From Bacteroidales bacterium (GTDB lineage Bacteria > Bacteroidota > Bacteroidia > Bacteroidales > UBA932), in the NCBI GenBank assembly GCA_017554135.1, contig JAFZIX010000016.1, positions 1 to 10,321 of the forward strand: a stretch of DNA of 10,321 bases, written 5' to 3'. This document shows, piece by piece, positions 1 to 6,579 of this stretch. How positions within the stretch are numbered: the stretch's first letter is position 1; every line of letters begins with the position of its first letter. The notes beneath the pieces are model-generated. The model searched no databases. It was not told where the DNA came from and worked only from the letters and a program-made list of their open reading frames with translations. Both the position numbers and the translations under genes were made by a program.

Positions 1-402
1 AGTGGGAAGCCCTATGAAACTCTCATGCTGGCGTTCGTCCGTATTGAACTTCGCAAGTCTCAGTGCGCTGAAAACCGCTATCAGAAGCGGAATCACGGTC
101 AGATAAACCATCCACCCGGAAGCATTTCCTTTGCATTCCACTGCCATCATAAGGGCGGGAAGCACCCCGAAACTCACCACATCCGCAAGCGAATCCAACT
201 CCTTGCCGCAGGGGGACTGAACCCCCAGCAGGCGGGCCGCCAGACCGTCGCAGAAATCGAAGACCATGGCCGCCAGCATGCAGATGAAGGCGGGGCCCAG
301 ATATCCGCTGAATCTGGGCGTAAGGGTAAAGATAATGCCTGTCACCCCGCAGAGAAGGTTCAGCGAGGTGATGGCATTGGGAATATGTTTCCTGACCGAC
401 AT
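1..402 (-). CDS. pssA: CDP-diacylglycerol--serine O-phosphatidyltransferase (phosphatidylserine synthase), 3' end outside window
   Basis: Integral membrane enzyme of the CDP-alcohol phosphatidyltransferase family. It condenses CDP-diacylglycerol with L-serine to give phosphatidylserine, the precursor of phosphatidylethanolamine. The visible 134 residues carry the full family motif D-x2-D-G-x2-A-R-x8-G-x3-D-x3-D: D49, D52, G53, A56, R57, G66, D70 and D74. N-terminal NAITSLNLLCG and the later FNTDERQHESFIGLPT stretch are typical of the PssA subfamily rather than of PgsA. Hydrophobic segments lie at about 11-27, 35-48, 75-87 and 98-113. The family is usually about 230-250 residues, so roughly 100 C-terminal residues lie beyond base 1. 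The ATG directly follows the TAA of the upstream peptidase gene, in the same frame, so it is the earliest possible start. It is the last visible member of the eight-gene minus-strand run. The family call is firm; serine as substrate is inferred from the subfamily motif. Confidence 0.93.
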   Translation of the reverse strand, partial: MSVRKHIPNAITSLNLLCGVTGIIFTLTPRFSGYLGPAFICMLAAMVFDFCDGLAARLLGVQSPCGKELDSLADVVSFGVLPALMMAVECKGNASGWMVYLTVIPLLIAVFSALRLAKFNTDERQHESFIGLPT

Positions 403-1599
403 TTACTTGATACCGAGTTTCTTCTTCAGATCCTTGGGAAGAGCGTCCTTGTGAAGGATGATATCCAGGCTCTGGCCTTTCACATAATTTTCGGTGACAT
501 ACCAGATTCCCTTGTATTTGCTGTCGGTGCCCCAGGAGTTCTTCACCATATAGTATTTGGTGCCGAACTGATCGTGGGCGATGCCGTAAATCTGCATTCC
601 GTGGTCGTCTGTGATGGACTTGTTGTCGAAGCCCTTCTGGCGGTATTCCTGGTCGGGAACAATCTCGGCGGGTGCATCTACAGGCTGTGGTTTGCCTTCT
701 TCCTTGCCGACCCAGTGCTCCTGGTCGGAACCGCCCTGCTTGCTGACAGCCTTGGGATCGATCAGCACGCCGATGCCATTGCGGGTGAAACCGGGTTCGC
801 TCACGTCGGCGCCCCAGGCAACCGTATAACCGGCGTTGATGGCATCGTCCAGAACCTTCATGAATTCATCGATAGGAACGTTGTAGGCCTGATCCCCGCG
901 CCAGTTGTCGCAGACTTCGATTGCGAAAGGCTTGTAGAAGGGATGATGGGTGAAGGAAGTGAGGGAGACATAGTCCTCGGCCTTGAACTTGAGTGCATCG
1001 CGGTAAGATGCGGCTGTATATTTCTTTCCGCCCACGGTGAACTCTTCGGGAATCTCGCCGAGATATGCCTTCAGAATGCCCTCGAAGCCGTTTTTCCATG
1101 CGGGAGTGAGAGTGCGGTTGGGGTTCTTGATCACGGCGCCCACATAAGCCTTCAGCACGGCGTCAAGTTCGCCCTGCACGGGCAGATCGGTGCCATAGTT
1201 CATTCCGGAGAATGCCTCCTGAGGCATGAGGCCGTAGTATTCGATTATGTGGAGTGCGTCATCACCCTCGCTGCCGGCGGCAAAGCCAAGGCAGCCGTCC
1301 ATACGGACATATTTCTCAGCCCTGTCCAGATAAGACTTGTACACTACGAACATCTCGGAGAAATCCGGATATGCGGCTTCGTCCTTGATATTGTTGATGC
1401 GGATTACTTCGGATTCAACGAAGCCGATTGCAGAAAACGCCCAGCAGGTGCCGCTGCGGTGCTGATTCTTGACAGGAGTGATAGGGTTCTCCTTGTCAGT
1501 GGTGAACTGATATTCAGGCCACTTGATGTTGGGTTTAGGCTGTGCGAATGCGGATGCACAGAGGAGCAGCGCTGCTGCGAGAATGATTGCTTTCTTCAT
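403..1599 (-). CDS. exported C1 (papain-like) cysteine peptidase, bleomycin hydrolase / aminopeptidase C type
   Basis: 398-residue cysteine peptidase of family C1B (Peptidase_C1-like). A signal peptide is clear: MKK, a hydrophobic core to about residue 15, and an AFA|Q cleavage site near residue 19, so the enzyme is probably periplasmic or outside the cell, unlike the cytosolic PepC of Firmicutes. Catalytic residues are visible: Q46 (oxyanion hole) and C52 in NQHRSGTCWAFS, H333 in DDHGMQIYGI, and N354 in VKNSWG. The order Q-C-H-N and the long insert between C52 and H333 fit the bleomycin hydrolase group. The likely role is aminopeptidase-like trimming of peptides; substrate unknown. The gene starts 5 bases after the aminotransferase stop, and its TAA abuts the ATG of pssA. 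The start is supported by the signal peptide. Nothing is missing from the active site, so it should be active. Confidence 0.93.
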   Translation of the reverse strand: MKKAIILAAALLLCASAFAQPKPNIKWPEYQFTTDKENPITPVKNQHRSGTCWAFSAIGFVESEVIRINNIKDEAAYPDFSEMFVVYKSYLDRAEKYVRMDGCLGFAAGSEGDDALHIIEYYGLMPQEAFSGMNYGTDLPVQGELDAVLKAYVGAVIKNPNRTLTPAWKNGFEGILKAYLGEIPEEFTVGGKKYTAASYRDALKFKAEDYVSLTSFTHHPFYKPFAIEVCDNWRGDQAYNVPIDEFMKVLDDAINAGYTVAWGADVSEPGFTRNGIGVLIDPKAVSKQGGSDQEHWVGKEEGKPQPVDAPAEIVPDQEYRQKGFDNKSITDDHGMQIYGIAHDQFGTKYYMVKNSWGTDSKYKGIWYVTENYVKGQSLDIILHKDALPKDLKKKLGIK

Positions 1600-1604
1600 A
1601 ATAT

Positions 1605-2798
1605 CTACTTGTTATATGTTTCCAATGCTTTTTCAAGGATGCGCATGGCTTTCTTCAGTTCCGGAACTTCCAGCACATAGGCCACGCGGACCTGGTTGCG
1701 ACCCTCGCCGGGAGTGCTGTAGAAGGGTTCCACGGGAGTAATCATTACGGTTTCTCCCTCCAGGCGGAAATCCGTCAGGAGCCATTTGCAGAAGGCGGTG
1801 GCGTTTTCCACGGGCAGTTCCGCCACGGTGTAGAAGGCGCCCTTGGGCTCCGGAGTAAACACTCCCGGGATGGCGTTCAGGGCTTTCACGGTGTAGTTGC
1901 GGCGGGCGATGTATTCTTCCTTCACCGCCGCGAAGTAGGCATCATCCGCATCGATTGCTCCCAGCACGACCGCTTGTCCGAGCACGGGAGGGCAGAGCCT
2001 GGCCTGTGCGAACTTGGTAATCAGTTCCATCAGGTCCTTGTTCCGGCTCACCAGGCAACCTATGCGAGATCCGCAGAGGTTATATCGCTTTGATGCGGAG
2101 TCCACCAGGATAACGTTCTCATCCATCCCTTCCAGGTGCAGGGCCGAGAAATAAGGCTCCTCGGTGTAGCAGAACTCGCGGTAGGCCTCGTCCGAGATGA
2201 GGAAAAGGTCGTGCCTGCGGCAGATTTGAGCAATCGCCAGCATCTCGGCCTTGCCGTAGATCATACCGGTCGGGTTGGATGGATTGCAGACTATGATGCC
2301 CTTGGTGCGCGGGGTGATATGCTTTTCGATTTCTTCCGCCGGGGGGAGTGCGAAGCCGCTGCGGATGTCGGTATGCACTGCCACCACCTTCACCCCGTTC
2401 ATCTTCGCGAGGGTGTTGTAGTTGCAGTAGTAAGGCTCCATCGCTATCACCTCGTCGCCAGGGTCGAATGCAGCATGGAAGATGAAACTGAGCGACTCGC
2501 TGCCGGCGGTGGTGACGAGTATATCGTCCAGCCCGATATTGATGCCGACCTTGCGGTAGTACTTCTCTACCAGCGCCTTACGCAGTTCCAGCGTGCCTGC
2601 GGAGTTGCTGTAGGGGAGATGGTCGAAACTGAATTCCTTCAGTGCCTTGACAGCGGACACCGGCGATTTGATGTCCGGCGCGCCTATATTCAGATGGTAA
2701 ATCTTCACACCGTCCGCCTTGGCCTTGTCGGCAAAGGGGGTTAGCATCCGGATGGCGGATGCGGGAATCGAAGCGGCAGATTTAGAAATAGCAGGCAT
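1605..2798 (-). CDS. pyridoxal-phosphate-dependent aminotransferase, class I/II (aspartate aminotransferase-like)
   Basis: 397-residue fold-type I PLP enzyme of the cytosol that transfers an amino group between an amino acid and a 2-oxo acid. Visible landmarks: N172 in CNPSNPTG, D203 and Y206 in SDEAY (pyridine nitrogen and O3' contacts), K237 in SASKRYNLCGSR (Schiff-base lysine), R245 (phosphate), and R371 in NQVRVAY (substrate carboxylate). The N-terminal MPAISKSAASIPASAIRML leads into the usual start of the AspC/AspB-like subfamily (LNIGAPD at 37-42). Length is normal and all key residues are present. The amino-acid substrate cannot be read from the sequence; aspartate, aromatic residues or alanine are possible. 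It starts 6 bases after the STAS gene stop and ends 5 bases before the peptidase gene, so co-transcription with the signalling genes is likely although no functional link is obvious. Confidence 0.93.
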   Translation of the reverse strand: MPAISKSAASIPASAIRMLTPFADKAKADGVKIYHLNIGAPDIKSPVSAVKALKEFSFDHLPYSNSAGTLELRKALVEKYYRKVGINIGLDDILVTTAGSESLSFIFHAAFDPGDEVIAMEPYYCNYNTLAKMNGVKVVAVHTDIRSGFALPPAEEIEKHITPRTKGIIVCNPSNPTGMIYGKAEMLAIAQICRRHDLFLISDEAYREFCYTEEPYFSALHLEGMDENVILVDSASKRYNLCGSRIGCLVSRNKDLMELITKFAQARLCPPVLGQAVVLGAIDADDAYFAAVKEEYIARRNYTVKALNAIPGVFTPEPKGAFYTVAELPVENATAFCKWLLTDFRLEGETVMITPVEPFYSTPGEGRNQVRVAYVLEVPELKKAMRILEKALETYNK

Positions 2799-2804
2799 AG
2801 TCTT

Positions 2805-3110
2805 TTAGTCTTCGATCTGGAAGAGATTGAGGAATCCGGTCATCATGAAGACGTTGCGGATGTCTTTGTTGATACTCTTTACGATGACCTTTCCTCCCTG
2901 GGCTGCCGCCGCTTTGCGGAGCACGAGGAAGATTCTGAGGCCGGAGCTGGAGATGTATTCCAGGTCCTTGCAGTCCAGAATGATGGTGCCGGCGGCATCT
3001 GCTGCTACCGGTTCGAGTGCCTTGCTGACCTCAGCGGAGGCGGGAGTGTCGAGGCGGCCGATGAGTTCGACTGTCGTCACGTTGTCTTGTTTGTTGATTT
3101 GTACTTCCAT
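2805..3110 (-). CDS. STAS-domain protein, anti-sigma factor antagonist (SpoIIAA/RsbV type)
   Basis: 101-residue single STAS domain. In the SpoIIAA/RsbV family this protein binds an RsbW/SpoIIAB-type kinase when unphosphorylated, releasing the kinase's partner; phosphorylation on a serine turns it off and a PP2C phosphatase restores it. The signature DCKDLEYISSSGLRIFL lies at 46-62; by alignment with the SpoIIAA DSSG motif the phospho-acceptor is S55, within S54-S55-S56-G57. The N-terminal VTTVELIGRLDTPAS fits the first strands of the fold. The gene starts 4 bases after the stop of the sensor phosphatase/kinase gene, whose two catalytic domains are exactly the enzymes expected to phosphorylate and dephosphorylate it. 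No sigma factor is encoded in the window, so the final output is unknown; in Bacteroidota it may act on something other than a SigB-like factor. Confidence 0.94.
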   Translation of the reverse strand: MEVQINKQDNVTTVELIGRLDTPASAEVSKALEPVAADAAGTIILDCKDLEYISSSGLRIFLVLRKAAAAQGGKVIVKSINKDIRNVFMMTGFLNLFQIED

Positions 3111-3114
3111 TTAT

Positions 3115-5169
3115 TTAGATGTTTTTTGTCATCGAAAGAATATTCTTGCCGTCGAGGCGCACGTAATGCACCGAATCCATGATCTTGCGCACCAGGAATA
3201 TGCCCAGGCCGCCAATCTTGCGCTCTTCGGCGCTGAGGGTAATATCCGCTTCGGGAGCGGCGGTAGGATCGAACGGAGTGCCGCTGTCCTTCAGGACGAA
3301 GACGATGCTGCCGTCCCTGAGGATGGCCTCCAACTCCACCTTGCCCTTCTTACCCTCAGGATAGGCATACATAATCACATTGGTGACCGCCTCTTCCAGC
3401 GCGAGGTTCAGACTCGCGGCCAGAGAGGTGTCCAGGCCCTTCTCGTCGGCGATTTCCTGCATGAAATCGGAGAGGCGGGCTATCTCGCTGATATCGTTGC
3501 ACATCTCCAGGCGCCTTTCCTTCTGCTGGTTCTCGGAACCCTTCAGGTAGTGGATGAAGAGCATGGTGAGATCGTCGCTCTGAGGCGCCTCTCCCACAAA
3601 CTCCGCAACCGCCGCCTTGACTGCCTCCATGTGGGCATCGGAACCGCGGCGCGCGGAAAGGACTGCGTTCATCCTGTCTTCGCCGAAGAGTTCGTGATTG
3701 ATGTTCTCCGCCTCCGTCAGGCCGTCAGTATAGAGGAAGATGGCGTCGTCGAAAGCCATATCCGTCTCCTGCTCCACATAATTGAACCCGCCCATGATGC
3801 CAAGGGGGAGATTGGATTCCACCGGCAGATAATGCTTGGCATCGGTGAGGATGAGGGGAGCGTTGTGCCCGGCATTGCAGTAGCGCAGATGCCCGCTGGA
3901 GAGGTCCAGGATGCCGATGAAGAAGGTCACGAACATATTGAGTTCGTTCACCTCCGCCATGGAATCATTCATGGTCTTGATTATCTTGGCAGGGCTGTCC
4001 TCATGCGCGGAAACCGTGCGGAAGAGGCTCCTCGTCACCGCCATGACCAGGGATGCGGGAATGCCCTTGCCACTCACGTCGCCTATGCAGAAGATGAGTT
4101 TCTCGTCCCGGATGTAGAAGTCGTAAAGGTCTCCACCCACCTCCTTGGCAGGCACGATGGTGGCGGACATATCCAGATCCTTGCGCTCCGGGAAAGGAGG
4201 GAAGATCTTGGGAATCATCGACATCTGAATCTTCCGCGCGATCTGTAACTCGTTCTCCATGCGCTCCTTGCGGTCGTTGAGTTCCTTATATCTCTTCTGG
4301 CCCCTGGCAGCGGAACGGAGGATGAGGATGATCATCGCGAGACCGAGCAACTGCAGGATTATGACCACAAAGCCCACCTGGCGTATGCTGCCGAAGATTT
4401 CCGAATCGGGGATGGTGATGGTCATCGTCCATCCTGTCTTGTCCACGGTTCCCGTGAAGACATGAACCTTTTCGTCAGTCATAAGAGAATCAGGTTCCAC
4501 CATAGGCTTGCCTGAACGGCTGACCACGGAGTTGGACGAGTTCGGATAGACCCTCGTACTGCTCACGAGGTCCGTAAGCCACTCCAGAGAAATATCCGCC
4601 GTGAGCACGGCAGCCGTCTTTCCGGAATAATCCTGCACGGGAACGGAGTAGGTCGTCATCAGGATGTCTCCGCCGCCCTCGTCTACATAAGGCTCGGACC
4701 AGTATCCTTCTCCTAGTTCCAGGGGCTTGGTGAACCACTCCTGGGAAGGATAGTCATACTCTTCCGTTGCAAGGCTGGAGACGCGAATAGCCGTTTCCCC
4801 GGGTGCCTGGAAGCAATAGGGGGAGAAAAGAGGGTGCTTCTTATCGTATCCCGGCACGAGGGCGATGGTAGAGCCTACGATGACCGGATTCTCCTCTACC
4901 ATACGCCTGGACACTGCCCAGAGGCTGTCCGGCAGGGTAAGGGCCCACTGTGCCAGCCAAAGGCTGTTGTGTACTGCAACCTCCGTCTGATCCACTATGT
5001 CGATAATCTTCAGTTTGGTAAGTTCCAACTGGCTCTCGGCGCGGTGAGTGGCCTCTTCCCGTATGCCTCTCTGCGAGAAATAATACTGGATAAGGCCGGT
5101 GATTTCCAGCGTGGCGGCCGCCACGACCACCAGCATTATTCCCGTGAATAATGATCTGACCTTTTTCAT
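3115..5169 (-). CDS. membrane sensor with SpoIIE/PP2C phosphatase domain and C-terminal RsbW-like serine kinase domain
   Basis: 684 residues, four regions. (1) Transmembrane helix at about 10-28. (2) Extracytoplasmic sensor at about 30-262, Cache-like: the PSQEWFTKP...GYWSEPYVDE...ILMTTYSVPV pattern (141-178) is typical of dCache domains; a second membrane helix follows at about 265-285. No HAMP domain is evident; a short helical linker with basic and acidic residues (290-318) leads on. (3) SpoIIE-type PP2C phosphatase, about 320-540, with metal-binding acidic residues D347 (GGDLYD), D364 (GDVSGKG), D482 (YTDGLTEA) and D532/D533 (SDDLTM). (4) GHKL ATPase of the RsbW/SpoIIAB anti-sigma kinase type, about 555-684: N box E593-x3-N597, G1 D628-x-G630, G2 GGLG at 653-656. 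The chain thus holds both opposing activities on a STAS protein, which the next gene encodes. The ATG overlaps the upstream kinase gene's TGA (ATGA), suggesting translational coupling. The ligand is unknown. Confidence 0.94.
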   Translation of the reverse strand: MKKVRSLFTGIMLVVVAAATLEITGLIQYYFSQRGIREEATHRAESQLELTKLKIIDIVDQTEVAVHNSLWLAQWALTLPDSLWAVSRRMVEENPVIVGSTIALVPGYDKKHPLFSPYCFQAPGETAIRVSSLATEEYDYPSQEWFTKPLELGEGYWSEPYVDEGGGDILMTTYSVPVQDYSGKTAAVLTADISLEWLTDLVSSTRVYPNSSNSVVSRSGKPMVEPDSLMTDEKVHVFTGTVDKTGWTMTITIPDSEIFGSIRQVGFVVIILQLLGLAMIILILRSAARGQKRYKELNDRKERMENELQIARKIQMSMIPKIFPPFPERKDLDMSATIVPAKEVGGDLYDFYIRDEKLIFCIGDVSGKGIPASLVMAVTRSLFRTVSAHEDSPAKIIKTMNDSMAEVNELNMFVTFFIGILDLSSGHLRYCNAGHNAPLILTDAKHYLPVESNLPLGIMGGFNYVEQETDMAFDDAIFLYTDGLTEAENINHELFGEDRMNAVLSARRGSDAHMEAVKAAVAEFVGEAPQSDDLTMLFIHYLKGSENQQKERRLEMCNDISEIARLSDFMQEIADEKGLDTSLAASLNLALEEAVTNVIMYAYPEGKKGKVELEAILRDGSIVFVLKDSGTPFDPTAAPEADITLSAEERKIGGLGIFLVRKIMDSVHYVRLDGKNILSMTKNI

Positions 5170-5996
5170 AAGATGGGCTTCAGGGCTTCGCGGAATTCAG
5201 GCATGGGGCAGTTGGAGTCGCGCTCTATGATGAGGGTCTTGAGCCCGGCATAGGGCCTGATCTGCTCATTGATCTCCTTGATATTGGCATCTGCGCCGAA
5301 ATAGACTGGTGCAAAGTGGTCCCAAAACTTCCCGGCCAGGGTTTTCGGCATGTGGAAGGTCTCCCGGATGAACTCGTCGGAACTGAGGTTGCAGCAGAGA
5401 TAGACCATCGCGACATCGAAGAGATGGTTGCCGTAGCAGAAATCTCCGAGGTCTATGAAATAGCGCTGGTCTCCCACGAAGATGGCGTTGCTGAACTGCA
5501 GGTCCCCGTGGATGGCGGTATCCTCGTCCGGAGTGTCAGCGATGAACTTGCCGAGTTTATCCTTCTCTGCCTTGGTAAAGAAAGGATTGGCTTCTAGGAG
5601 ACGGTAGTACCTGTCCTTTACGTTCTCGAACTGCCGGGTATCCACGTGCGTAGAGTGCAGATGCAGGCACATTTGGGCGAACTCCGTAGCATACTGGGCG
5701 ACTCCGTCCGGATTGTCCCCGGTGGCCCTGGAATAGGATTTCTTGCCCAGGATGCGGCGGAAACGGATGCCGTAGCGGCCGTCCTCGGTCACCACGTACT
5801 CTCCCGGTTCGGGAGTGGGGATGCCCAGGTCGTAGACCTTGCGGGCGAGGTTCATCTCGTCCAGAGGCTGCTGTATCTTGCCGGGGAAATAGAGTTTGAG
5901 CATTACCGAAGGGTCGGTCTTATGATCATAACTCTCGCCGTTGAAACCTCCACCGGAAAGGACGTAATCGTCGAGGGATATTTTGATCGCTTCCAT
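5166..5996 (-). CDS. aminoglycoside phosphotransferase-like (APH/choline kinase fold) protein, TIGR02172-like
   Basis: 276-residue protein of the APH/protein-kinase-like superfamily. Visible kinase landmarks are G15-G17 near the N-terminus, a likely ATP lysine K34 in VMLKLYFPG, the catalytic loop H163-G-D165-x4-N170 (HGDLQFSN), and the metal-binding D182 and D185 in FIDLGDFCYGNHLFD. The overall look resembles the paralogous family I know as TIGR02172, first described in Fibrobacter succinogenes; that assignment is from memory. The substrate is unknown: members of this fold phosphorylate small molecules such as aminoglycosides, choline or sugars, and a few act on proteins. It starts 1 base (5997) after the HD hydrolase stop and overlaps the sensor phosphatase start by 4 bases, so it sits between the alarmone pair and the partner-switching pair. 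Antibiotic resistance should not be assumed from the fold. The kinase fold is firm, the role open. Confidence 0.88.
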   Translation of the reverse strand: MEAIKISLDDYVLSGGGFNGESYDHKTDPSVMLKLYFPGKIQQPLDEMNLARKVYDLGIPTPEPGEYVVTEDGRYGIRFRRILGKKSYSRATGDNPDGVAQYATEFAQMCLHLHSTHVDTRQFENVKDRYYRLLEANPFFTKAEKDKLGKFIADTPDEDTAIHGDLQFSNAIFVGDQRYFIDLGDFCYGNHLFDVAMVYLCCNLSSDEFIRETFHMPKTLAGKFWDHFAPVYFGADANIKEINEQIRPYAGLKTLIIERDSNCPMPEFREALKPIL

Positions 5997-5997
5997 A

Positions 5998-6573
5998 TTA
6001 TTTACCGAAAACTTGATTTATCAATGATTCGAATTCCTTATATGCAAAGGTGTCCTGCAACTCGCGCAGCGAATCCGCAAGGCCCCTGTAGTGCCATTCA
6101 TGGTCTTTGGGATCCTTGGCGTGGAAGATGTTCCAGAAGGAATCTCTCTGCACCGACCAGTCCCTTGCGATAGCCCTCATGTTGGAGAGTTTGTCCCCGA
6201 GGGCCACAATCTTGGCATCGTGGGATGCTTTCGCCAGACGGTCAATTGCCGCCCGCTTGCGCGCGTGCCAACTGTCCTCCTCGCTCACTCCCTCCTCGAA
6301 GGTATCGCTCTCCGCTGCCACAAGGGAGGCGATCCTGTCCCCGAATTCAGCGCGGATCTGCTCTACGCTCACGTCCGTATCCTCCACCACATCGTGAAGG
6401 GCGGCGGCTGCCAGAAGTTCCTGGTCGCTGGTCATAGTGGCCACTATCTCCACCGCCTCCATGGGATGGACTATGTAGGGAAAGCCCTTCCCGCGGCGTT
6501 CGGTGCCGGCATGGGCCTTGACCGCGAAGATTATGGCGCGGTCCAGCAGATTGGTATCGAGTGGTTTGTTCAT
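5998..6573 (-). CDS. stand-alone HD-domain alarmone hydrolase (small alarmone hydrolase, MESH1/SpoT-HD like)
   Basis: 191-residue single HD domain of the RelA/SpoT hydrolase type (HD_4 group). Such enzymes remove the 3'-pyrophosphate from (p)ppGpp in a Mn2+-dependent reaction; MESH1 can also act on NADPH. Visible conserved residues: H21 in the HAGTERRGKG segment, H36 in PYIVHP, H60-D61 and E64-D65 in ALHDVVEDTD, K105 in the ARKR segment, and D127 and N131 in LGDKLSNMR. The metal ligands H36, H60, D61 and D127 are all present, so hydrolysis is expected. The C-terminal WHYRGLADSL stretch (160-169) fits the family. There is no synthetase or regulatory domain, so it is a small alarmone hydrolase rather than a long Rel. 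The gene starts 6 bases after the stop of a synthetase gene, which strongly suggests that the pair makes and degrades the same nucleotide. Confidence 0.9.
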   Translation of the reverse strand: MNKPLDTNLLDRAIIFAVKAHAGTERRGKGFPYIVHPMEAVEIVATMTSDQELLAAAALHDVVEDTDVSVEQIRAEFGDRIASLVAAESDTFEEGVSEEDSWHARKRAAIDRLAKASHDAKIVALGDKLSNMRAIARDWSVQRDSFWNIFHAKDPKDHEWHYRGLADSLRELQDTFAYKEFESLINQVFGK

Positions 6574-6579
6574 TTGCTT

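Noticed and set aside
25..1680. Plus-strand open frame of 551 codons
   Set aside because: It lies antisense to pssA, the C1 peptidase and the end of the aminotransferase, all of which have clear catalytic motifs. Its translation shows no recognisable family and it crosses gene boundaries.
2827..4248. Plus-strand open frame of 473 codons
   Set aside because: It is antisense to the STAS gene and the phosphatase/kinase domains. It is a by-product of high GC and codon bias in the true genes, with no motif of its own.
5166..5996. Aminoglycoside resistance gene
   Set aside because: The APH fold alone does not show resistance. The protein resembles a broad paralogous family, and its place in a tight signalling operon argues against a resistance cassette; no mobile-element sequence lies nearby.
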